A stretch of DNA of 64,000 bases, taken from positions 996,001 to 1,060,000 of the forward strand of contig JAQFVV010000233.1 in the NCBI GenBank assembly GCA_028023455.1, written 5' to 3'. The notes beneath the pieces were generated by a model. The model was not told where the DNA came from. It was given only the letters and a program-made list of their open reading frames with translations, and made no database searches. Made by a program: the position numbers and the translations under genes. Below, one piece after another: positions 49,812-60,959 of this stretch (the stretch's first letter is position 1; the number at the start of each line of letters is the position of its first letter). This DNA is from Epiperipatus broadwayi (lineage: Eukaryota; Onychophora; Udeonychophora; Euonychophora; Peripatidae).

Positions 49812-49851
49812 CCTCACCGATGAAAGGTGCAAGCCAGAAAGTAGTCTGGGA
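49812..49851 (+). ncRNA. Hammerhead-like motif with intact GAAA
   Basis: CCTCA (49812-49816) pairs with TGGG (49847-49850) in stem I. The core reads CCGATGA (49817-49823, with C where U4 is expected). A stem II-like GG...CC segment follows, then intact GAAA (49837-49840), a G-TA spacer and cleavage triplet GTC (49844-49846). The C15.2-G16.2 pair is lost (G-G). It complements the 8125 copy, which keeps CTGATGA but lost the G of GAAA. Confidence 0.45.
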
Positions 49852-50220
49852 TATTGGATGAGTAGGCACAAGATAGGGATTTTATGCACAACCCTTCTTG
49901 CATCCACTGATTATTCTAACTTGCACTGATTGTCACTACTTTTTGGAGAGTTTAGCCTCTGTGAAATAATTAAACTAATGTTTTTCTGAACACTAGCAAC
50001 TATTGAACCAATTATATTATCCAGATAATAGATAAGTGAGACCTGTCCAATAATTTAGTGCTAATCAATAATCAGCCCACATATATGAGAAAGCTTAATA
50101 ATGTTATTCACATCTTTCATACATGAATACATAAGTTTAAACACTTATACATAATTTATGCATTCACCCATATATAGCATTAATTTTATCAATTTAATTG
50201 TAGAAAAATAATACCAAGAA

Positions 50221-50452
50221 TAATAAGAAGTAAAAATAAGTTTACAATGATCAAAGAAACCAGTATAAAAAACACCCACTCATGTATATATATATACACA
50301 TACATAAGTGGGTGTTTTTCATACTGGTATATATATATGAGTGGGCGTTTTTCGTACTGGTTTCTTTGATCATTGTAAATTTATTTTTAATAAGAAGTAA
50401 AAATAAGTTTACAATGATCAAAGAAACCAGTATGAAAAACAGCCACTCATGT
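50221..50452. repeat. Three alternating inverted copies of a ~60 bp repeat
   Basis: The sequence taagaagtaaaaataagttt ... atcaaagaaaccagtat ... cactcatgtat is direct at 50224-50284, inverted at 50338-50390 (with a partial inverted copy at 50306-50328), and direct again at 50391-50452. Copies are nearly identical and separated by TA-rich linkers, so the DNA can fold as alternative hairpins. Confidence 0.85.
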
Positions 50453-50559
50453 ATGTGTATATTATATATATATATAATAAGTTTGCATACATATGTTAGT
50501 ATGCTTGGCAAAGTATATTTTTTTTTTTGTCAGTTTTTTGTTTGACTTCATACACTTTC

Positions 50560-53500
50560 AGTACTGAGCACAGTAATCATAGCATTAAGCTAAACAAAAA
50601 ATACATTTAATTAGGCATACTAACATATGCATGCAAAGTTATTACAAATAAATAATAAAATGGAAACAAACTTATTTATATATACAATAATTAATGTATC
50701 ATGAATATAAGTAAACAAATTTGGAGAAATATTAATTACAATTATTATGTGAAACATTTGCTATTTGCTTGCCATATTATATAAGTAAAGCTGAGTAGTA
50801 TTCACTTTAGGAAAATCCATTTATCAACTGTTTTGTAGCAATGCTAATTGTTCATATAAATTTAACAGATATGTATCTTACAGTGGTAAATCAACCAAAG
50901 ATCTTTCCATTTAAACAGTTGAGTTGAAGACTGGTTAGTGCAGGAAAACTAAATAAACAAATAATTATCCCCATTTCAATATTTAATGATATTAAAAATA
51001 TATCATAATTGAATTTATTATTCATCTTTTCTTTACCAGGTTTTTTTTTACATTTAATGCAAAGCCTAAAATTATCTCTAGAAATTAATCAAATAAAAAG
51101 ATATAAATAAAAGATATGCCATTTTTATACCTGTCAATCCCAAGACAGTTTTTTTAATATTTTCAATATTATAAATTTTAACCTTATTAAAAATTCATTT
51201 CATTTTAGTTTTTGCAGCAACTTTGAAATTAAATTAGTAGTCACTCAAAAATAAGTATAGACATTAAATCTCTAAAAGAAGAAAAAAAAAAACATTAACA
51301 AGAGCCTTAAATGATAATGCAAACCATTTCTTGTAACACAAATGTGTAAACATATTTATTTGCCATTTCACTTTTGATAATGAACTTTATGTTTTGGAAA
51401 ACACTAACTTATTGCCTACTTATAGCTCTCCATTATATTTTATTTTAGTGTGGTGTGATTTTTCTATGTGTATGCATAATTATGAAAAATGGTAGAATCA
51501 TAAATCTATCAAACATGCAGAAAGAAATACCATCATAGTTTGGGTTGTGATCCAAAGGAATTTTATTATCTTTCAGCAGAAAATCTTTCTTTGCATAAAT
51601 CTTTTATAAGGCATTAAATATGGCTCACAAAGATAATTAATCAACCTTTAGAAATTAATAACATAATCCTTAAAGTATTTAAATAATAATCAGAGAATAA
51701 TTTTTTTAATGTGCTGGATGAAACAAAATTTTCTGTAAAGCATAAATTTAGTACTAACCTAATAACTTTATTAATTCTTTTTGTCTAATTATGTTGTATA
51801 ATGGGAGTATACTGATTAAAAAATAAAAAAAAATGGACAAGAGATAAGTTTAAATCCATTCACTCATAATGTCCTATACAAAAAGGAATATCAGGACTAA
51901 CTTACTAAAATATGGCTAGTGGTGTAATGATATATAATGAAAAATTTACAAGTACTTACTGGATAAAAATGTTTTAATAATCACTCAAAAATATTATATA
52001 TAAAATTTAAAATAAAATAGATGCATTCCAAAAGTATTGCTTCCAAAAGAGAATTAAAATAATCATAACAATAGTGATAAACCATACATTACTTGTAATC
52101 AAAATGATTATGAAAATAAAATAATATTTATTCTATATTTTAAAATAGTTAATCTCATATATTCTTAAACTAAAAGTATAATTAATAAGTCATTACTGAA
52201 ATCAAATCCTGTTTAATATAAAAAGATTAATGAAGAAGCAAATATTAAAACATTTAACAACATAACAGGTTTGGGTTAGAAATAAGGAAGGATTTATTTA
52301 AAGCTAGGTATTTTTGATAGTATCATAATCAAGTATGTCAGCCATTATATTTAATAATGCTCATCAAAAACAATAAACCACAATATAAGTGTTTTCTTTT
52401 TATTCTTGAAATTCAGTATTAACCAAGTGTTTAATACTTTTCAGATATCCTTCAATATGAAAGTGTTGTGTGTCTGTATGTATTAAGATATAATAAAAAT
52501 AATAATGATAAATAAAAATAGGTTAAAGAAGTGTGATATTTTTTCTACTTTATATTTCAAATATATAAGATATCATTGTCAGTCAATTGAACAAGCAAAT
52601 GTTTAAAATAAATGCAATGGAATCACTAATATCCACTATATTTTGTTTCAAGACCTCATATACATAAAATATTAAGAATAATAGCTCTTTTTTATATAAT
52701 CTCTTGATTGCAATACAAAATAAATTATAACTGATGAAATGATAATTAAGCCTCTTTTTTAAAGGTAATTAACACCATCTTAGCTTAGCCAGTAATAAGT
52801 GAATAATCATAACTCTTCAAACAAATAGATTATCTCTACTTTAAATATTAAGAAGACTCTACAAATATTTATCAATAAATAACAATATATCAGTGTTATG
52901 AAATTAAAATATTAAAAGATGTATCAAGAATATTTTGCAGACTTGTATTATGTTCAAGTCATTGAGATTTTACATATAACAATACTGTTGTTTAGTAGAG
53001 AGAAGCTCCCCAAATTTGTATTATAATTTACTCATAAATATGAACCTGGCTAGGCATATCTTTTATAATACCACACATACTTGTATTAAGTATACTTTAG
53101 TCTCTGTGGCCAAAAATATTTGTTACTGTATTGTATAATCATTCAACAGAGAGAAAGCTGCCTGGTGATTTGTATATCAAATCTATGGAAGCCAGGTAAA
53201 TTAATAATGCCATGTGCATTTATAGGGGCTGAATATAGAGGGTAAATATTTTATTATCTTTGGAAAAATGAATTAAAATTATACAGTAGAGATATTCATT
53301 TTTAGAGACTGATATCAAATTAAATATTGTTTAACATTATAATTAGTTAGTACTTATGTTTTATTTAATAATTGCCTATCAATTTCTCCAATGAATTGAT
53401 CATTCCACAACACATCTAGATACACAAATACATTTTGTTTTAGAACAGTATAGTTTGAGATAAATCTCCTATGTTTAAAATTTGTTGGAGATAGACTTTG

Positions 53501-55370
53501 ATAAGATCTTAATTTGTTATTGTTATAATTATATTTTTATTATTTCATGTTTTGCGTGTGTAAAAAAATTGATTTTATGTTTACTAAATTATCTGACTTG
53601 CCTCTTATAAATTTTTGCATTCATTATCTAATTGGTAATTTAGGATCCAATGATATTATTATATTATGTTTATTTAAAGACACACTGTTTTAAAAATAAG
53701 GATTATTGATATTTATCTCTAATATTGGTGTATATAATTTAAATATTAATGTTCAGTTAAGATATGTGTTTAGATATAATAAAATATCCTTTGTTATTTA
53801 GCTATAATGGTGGCAATGATTTATAATTGAATAATAACCATTTAAAAGTATTTATTTATCACATTTAAATATTTTAAACCCTAAAATAACATTAGATTTG
53901 GTATGAAAACTTAGAGAGAATACCTATTGATACATAAATATTATTAAATTTGTTTACTCCTATTTACAGATACACAGTTATATTTAATTTCATAACTTTG
54001 AGATATTTATCATTTATTAATACACATATAAATATAGAAAATAAGCATAAATATTCTGTTTACATTAGCATCAGCTTAGTACAGGCCCAAAATTTTGAGT
54101 TACAATTATGAGAAATATGATAATTGTTATTTATATTCACTTCATGAAAAAATAATTATATTAATTTACATAAGTTAGTTAATTCAATTATTATTGCTTA
54201 TATTAAAAATTGTCTTGAAAAGTAAAAGTCCATTTAAAGCAACCAATTTAATTTAATTTAGTTACAATGTGTTTAGCTATTAGTGATGGTCTAACAATAA
54301 AGACACCATCAGCAAACTTAAAGTAACATTTAATTCCTGATTGAAAAACTTTTCAACATAAAATTACATATAATATCTGAAAATAGCAATCTCATTGGCT
54401 AGCTTCTGCCATGTAAAATTGATTTTCAAAAGTTACTATCAAATTTTGATCAATAAATTTTGTACAAATTTAATAAACAATTGTCTAAACCTGAAATACT
54501 TCTTTATTAATCATTTTTATATTTTATTTCCCTTAATTCATTTTTATATACAATATAATAACATGTCAAAACAAAAATTTTCATTATAATTAACTCAAGG
54601 TTCTGCAAATACAGATTTAAATTTATCCATAGAAAAAGTATAATTTTTTATGCAGAAGTTCATGATCATGAATTTACTTTTTTAATTTATGTTTTGACCA
54701 ACATTTAAAATATAACATAAACACATTCATATTTCTAAAATAATACCAATAGATTTAGGAACATTTTTTAAAATTTAGACAAATATATCTCACATTAAGA
54801 TTTATTTGCTTATACTTACACATTAAAAACATTTTATTTTGCTTTAACTAATTTCAATTTTAGGTTAGTAGAATATTAATGAAATAATAATAGTCAAAAT
54901 ATATAGCTGGTTATTAACTATTGACATCTAAAAAAATTATAGGCAATTATTTCCTTTCTACCCATTGGAAGTTTAAGTTACACTAAAAAATGGTGCAGCA
55001 TTAATCAAACAAATAAATAAAGAGATAATTTTTTTATAGTAAATCCTTTTATTTACTGTGCACTAAAAAAAAAAAAAATTGTTTCTTAAACAACAATTGT
55101 GGGTTTTTAAAAGTTATTTGAAATAAAAGCATATGGTATCAAAAAATAATTAAGTCAATCCCCATTTTTATAACAAAGGATTGAACTTAATTAATTTCTG
55201 AACCCCTCTCCCATGCTTTTATTTCAAGTAAAATAATTATTTTTTTGCATTTTATTGCATAGTAAATTAAATATAAGCATTTAATACATACCAAATTTTT
55301 ATGTCTGTTTGTTTTTAATTTTTTAATATTGGCACAATAAAAGAAAATGTAAAACTATATTATACTTGAC
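50560..55370. other. A+T-rich spacer, no gene recognised
   Basis: Nearly 5 kb without a domain, repeat or RNA signature visible. The few frames over 60 codons are low-complexity. Confidence 0.55.
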
Positions 55371-55388
55371 ATTTATATATATATATGA

Positions 55389-55651
55389 TAAACAAAACAA
55401 GTTATAAATTCCGTAACTTGCTATAACTTGCATTTAATGATCACTAGATGGAGCTTTACCAATAACCCACAATCAAGCTTTGTTTACACAAATGCTAAGA
55501 GAGATAGAATTCAATATCTCTTTCAAATTGCTTGAAACTATGGTTTAAAGGTTGGAGACAATTTGAAAGAGATATTGAATTCTATTTCTCTTAGCATTTG
55601 TGTAAACAAAGCTTGATTGTGGGCTATTGGTAAAGCTCCATCTAGTGATCA
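55389..55651. mobile_element. Palindromic element 5: 93 bp arms, in an AT microsatellite
   Basis: The left arm (55438-55530) and right arm (55559-55651) match in reverse complement at 91 of 93 positions (for example tgatcactagatggagcttt), with a 28 bp loop. A 49 bp tail (55389-55437) is present only on the left. Alternating AT lies on both outer sides (55374-55387 and 55652-55672), so the target was an AT repeat and any target duplication is masked. It is non-coding. Confidence 0.8.
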
Positions 55652-55739
55652 TATATATATATATATATATATTTCTGCTACAATTAATATGTATACCTCT
55701 TATTTAATATTCATATTTAGTATGTATATATAATAATAT

Positions 55740-57940
55740 ATGTCAATCATATGTCATTAATTGACTTAAAACAAAAATATTGTTTGATATTTTTGTTTTT
55801 GATTGGAATTTTTTAAAAAAAATCTTAATAAAACTATATTGCAAACAAACTTTAGTTAATATATTGAATTTTATCTTAAATCAATTTGGACACATTAACT
55901 TAATTTATGTATATATCAAATTTAGTATCTGTATATAATTATAAATGTGTATAATAAAGCATTAATTCGTTTAAAATATATAAACATTCTTTGTTGAAAA
56001 GTGTTTGACATTTTTTCTTTTTATTTGAAATTTTTTCTTTAAAAAAAAAAGCTTAATAAACTATATTGTAAACTAATTTTATTTTATTATAAAACTTATA
56101 AAAGAAACATATTAAAGTTCTAAGAACAATTTTGAAATTTGATATCAAAATATTCAAAATTTTGTCACATATTGTTTTATATCTAAGAAACTATATCACC
56201 TATTTAAAATATTATAGTTCCCTATCACTTCAGTAGTGATTTTTAAAAAATAGTACAAAATTTCAACAAATTATATTGAATTTAAATCTATTAAACATTG
56301 ATTTTAAAATATTACAATTTTAAATTGAAATAGAAAAATTCTTTATACTACCCTCTTGTGAGATTTACTTAAAACATGATAAAGTTTTTAAAATGAACTA
56401 TAAAGTTGATATCAAATTATTCAAAATTTACCCACCCACTGATCAATATCTAAGAGACTAGATCACCTATTTAAAATATTATGGTACCATATTGCTTTGC
56501 TTGGGATATCTTTTTTAAGTACAAAATTTGAACCAATTTTATTGAATTTAGATATATAAAACTTTGATTTAAAAATTTTATTTTAACTTAAATAATATAA
56601 ATGTTTACAATAATTTACAAACAAACATACAAACAAACAATTATTGTAAGTTGAATGAAAGCATTTAAAAATATAAGTAACAGTGAACATTGAATGTAAT
56701 AAACATGTTCACGCATCATACTGGCTTTTTACTGCAATAAAATTGAAAGCCCAATAATAATAAAAATTTACACAAAATTTATCCACTATTAAATATATAA
56801 AACACCAGGGAACATTTTTTTTTGCCATTGGAATTTTAGATAACATTGACTATAAATAAACAAAATTACATAAGTTAGAGTACATTAGCTAATGTTTGAA
56901 TTACATTAAGTTCACCTTATCTTTCTGTTTATATCAGAGGCAAATTGCAAGCAATATTTTCAGGATGATGAATGATTTAAAAATATATTTTAACCTCAAT
57001 TCTAAAATAACAAGTTCATTTAACTAGATCTATTATTCTAAAAAACATAAATAGAGAATCATAAATTTTATAACAAATGGTGAATTTATATAGGATAAAC
57101 AATTTAATAAATATAATAACACCTTTTTAAATATTGCAAACTATATTTTATATAGTGGAGACTAGTTGAAAAGTAATAAAGTAAACAAAAATTCCAACAC
57201 TGATAATTGGAAACAGTATTTTTGAAATCAAATAGAAAATGATAAGCGAAATGATTTGATTTATAAAATAACAGATGAGTTGGTTGAGAATAATGGACTT
57301 ATAGGCTTTATTCATTTTTTCAGAATTAACTCTAATATTTGTCAAAGTATATGCAACTTAAAATGGTGACAAATGTGATGGAATAAAATAAATTTACAAT
57401 ATACTCTATAATAAAATACTATTCTATTTAATATGGTGTTAAAACTTAATTAAGTATAAAATAAAATTTAATTAATAAGACATATGCATGGATTTTATAT
57501 CTTGTAGTCAAAAAATTAATTTATGTTTCAATGGACATAATCAATTTGGAATTTCATGCAAGACAATTATTAACTCTTAATTGTAGATTTAATTTGAAGC
57601 TAGAATTTGTTTTTAAATTAATTGAAGAAAAAAGAATTCTGTTTATTAATATAATTTTTCTACCATGTTTTCTTTTATCTTTATATTCACAGTATGGTGA
57701 ATATTTCAGTAATGTCAGTGAAGTCTTAGAAGCAATAACCTTATAGTAGTTTGTTTAGATATTATAAATTTTTGTACAAGTAATTGTATTGCTTCATACT
57801 TCAATAAGTGATGCATATAGAACATTACTTAAAAAATATACTCTGCAAAATTTAAATTATTGGTAAAATCATTCATTCTGTCACATAAAGGGAACCTTAC
57901 ATGAAAAGAGACAATTTTATTTTTCCTGAAAGTCATCATT
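55740..57940. other. A+T-rich spacer
   Basis: The segments 56080-56340 and 56370-56580 resemble each other loosely (gatatcaaawtattcaaaat, tatcacctatttaaaatatta, tttattgaatttagat), suggesting an old tandem duplication of about 240 bp. No gene is recognised. Confidence 0.5.
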
Positions 57941-57949
57941 GCACTATTA

Positions 57950-60900
57950 TTTTTTTAATTTCTAGCTTCCCTTCTTCATATCACACCAGTAAACTTCTTT
58001 ATCTCATTTATTCTTTTCAAATGTGGTCTCTTTTTACATCTTTTACAATTTCTGGCAATCCAGTTTAAGTCCTCAATTGTACATCTATAAATAATCTCTT
58101 GTAGCAATATATCTAGCCAAGGTACATTTCAATCTTTTAATTCTTTCAATGATGTTAGTAATGTCTTTGTTTTCTCTTCCATGTAGTTAATTTTCAATCT
58201 TTCCTTGTTCCTCTTAATATACATTTCTTCATACTTCTATAAGTAGTCTCTATAAGTCTCTATATTTATATTTTATTAAATTTCCAAGTCTGAGATCCAT
58301 AAGTAAAAATTGTTAAAACACATTTAATAAAAATCTTCTTTTTCAAACATATAGGGATTTTATTTTAATATTAAGTTATTTTGGTGAAACATTCAATCCA
58401 AAGTTAATTCTATGATTAATTCCATCCATTATATTTCAATCTGTATTAATAATCTGACTATATATTTATTAATTTCTTCTAATCTATGATTATCCATATT
58501 TATTTTATTTTTCTGAGAAAATCTATTGAACATCATTTTAGTTTTTTTAGTATTTATCTTTAGTCCTACTTCTTAGTTTCACTTGATAACTCTTACAATA
58601 GTTATTGAAGCTCTAAACCATTATTTGAAAAAGCAGTCACATCACTTGCAAAATTTAGATGGCATAAATAATCTCCATTTTCTTTTACTCCCTTAGTTTT
58701 CCATCTTAATCAACAATATACTTCTTGCAAAATTGGTAAAAAAAATTGAAGTTATAAGTCACTTTATTATACAACTTTCTCATTGTTAATCTTCCTAGTA
58801 TCATAGGTAATCTAATCATTATCATTCATTTTGATAAAATATTTTTCAGAATATTACAAATCCTTGATGATCCAAATGAGGAAACACTTATGGAATCAAA
58901 TGCTTTTTCATAATCTATAAATGTAAAACATGATGATGACTCAAATTCCTTTTTTTTTATAACTTCTCTCAAGAACTGGAGTAATCCACTGTGCTAAAAT
59001 CACATTTAAATCCAGTTTGTCCTTTTGGTTAGTAAAAATTCAAATTATAAATATCTTGGTAAAAATTTAGTATAGAATTGGTTGTAATTTCTAATATCTT
59101 CTTTATCACTTTTTAAAAAAATATCAATATTATACTATTGCATTTTTTCAATCATCTGATATATCTTTATCATTTAGACATTTTGGTGTATAACTTTATC
59201 GACCTATTTTTTTTATTTTTTTTACCTACTTACTTCTTTCACTGTCCTGATTATAATTTCATTTCCAGGAACTTTTTACTTTTTTAAAAATTTAATTGCA
59301 TGTCTCACTATTTTATTTAAAATGCTGAGAATTTAGATGTAGTAATTGTAGGAGATATTTTGTTTTCTCCTTTTTTGTTATTATATAAAATTTCATATAA
59401 AGCTATTCAGAATGACCTTTCTGTTTTTAGTAATAATTCCATGTTTTTTTTTTATTGCAGAGATAAATTTCATTTTCTAAGATGTTATGGTACACACTTG
59501 ATACTTTTATTCCCTTCTGGCTTTTCTTGCTAATTTAGAATTATATTTTCTTATATTTTATTAAATTTTTTTCCTATCATTTTACAAAACTCTAGATATA
59601 TTAATTATTTTTAATATATTTTTATATTCCTCTTCTTCTTCATACATTATTTTGTTTAAATAAAAAACTTACTGGTAAATTACTACTTTTTTATGCCAAC
59701 TACCTTTATTGTAGTTCTTAGTAATGTATCAGTTACCTTCCTATTGATGTCATTCAAATATAAAACTTCTTCAAAATATGTTAATGTTGTTAAACGATTT
59801 GCATGTTCTAATTTAAATTCATTAGAATGTTTCAGAACATTAGAAATATTAATTGTAAATATTACATCTCAATAGTTAATGATTCACTTCCATTGTTAAA
59901 TTTATTAAAAGCAATACAATCTTGAAATACATATTTCCTTTTAGTCAAAATATAATCCCATTCTGATATTCATTCATTTTAATGCTTCACTCAAATAAAG
60001 TATTAATTACATACAGTTTTTTCTTTTATCTCTTATTTATTTATCTTTCCTTTCATTAAAGTTTTCAATGACAATTTTAAAATATTGTTTGTTCAGATCA
60101 AATGCCTTTTGAAAATTTATATAAAAATCCTCTATATCTTCATCAGAAAACAAATTGTTGGAACATAAAACTGAATTATGTTCATTTGATATTTTCTATT
60201 AAGTTGAATAACTACCCACTCTGTCTGATACATCATCAATCTCCTCAATGTTGTTTTTTTATTACTTTATTTATAATGAATCTAACTTCACTTGTGTTTC
60301 CAATACTTGGTTCACTATTAAATCAATTGTCTCTTCAGCTTTTTTTCTAACTAAAGAAAGTCTAACGATATCTCATTTAATATTAGATCATTCTTTCAAT
60401 TTTTACAATGATATTTCACTTGGAAGTAATCTAGTTGTAAATACCTAAATAAAAGATCATCATTAAATGTTAGACTGGGTTCACAATCAAGAGTTTTTGT
60501 ATCCTCCATTTTTGTCTGCTAACCACTGCCTTGTCAGGCAATTTTTTAGTTTTCCTGGGAATAAGGATCACAATTTAGTTTCATCTATCATGATTATAAA
60601 TATTTATTTAAAAAGTTTACCATACACACACCTTCATTCTGCTTTTAATAAAACTTAATTGACACTTCAGTTAAGATCTAGCAGGCAACTGTGAAAAGAA
60701 TGACTATTATATTTCTTGATCATAAATTTGGAAGCTAAAAGCCAATAAACACATCATTTTGATTGTTGCATGTTGGCTGTTGTATGTTAGTGAATAGGCC
60801 ATTCATGTTCATAAACTCTATGAATAATCATATAGTAATAACTGTTGCAATGATTAGAACATATGGAGTGGACATTAGGATTCCTCTCTGCTTGGCTTCT

Positions 60901-60955
60901 TTAAGGCTTTGCAAAGAAATCAAGGGTCTTCTTTCAGTTAACAGAAAATTTCTTT
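57950..60955 (-). pseudogene. Near full-length RTE-type LINE, minus strand, copy B
   Basis: It parallels copy A (32670-35818) segment by segment. The shared leader (cttctttcagttaacag at about 60930) comes first, then endonuclease and linker remnants, then RT with the catalytic box at 58652-58641 reading FASD (LNFASDVTAF context), so it is inactive. A thumb-region YGSQTW near 58295 follows, and then a C-terminal region at about 58260-57990 that extends beyond what I could match in copy A. The decay is heavier than in copy A. The leader carries about 110 bp not seen in copy A (about 60745-60855). Confidence 0.85.
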
Positions 60956-60959
60956 TCTG

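Larger units (their letters stand above)
48790..49970. mobile_element. Second nested inverted-repeat cluster with hammerhead-like motifs
   Basis: A module reading aaacatcacatggtcaccat, attctttat, acaagctgttt, cagaggcta, ccagaataat, aaggtttgtgcataaa, cctactcatcca occurs direct at about 48953-49135 and 49403-49570, and inverted in part at 49593-49666 and 49800-49965. The cluster begins with agtcacatatcatatgacct plus atatagcttg, matching the start of the 7481-8607 cluster (agtcacatgtcacatgacct), so the two clusters are related. It is non-coding. An 11-base G-run occurs at 49754-49763. Confidence 0.65.
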
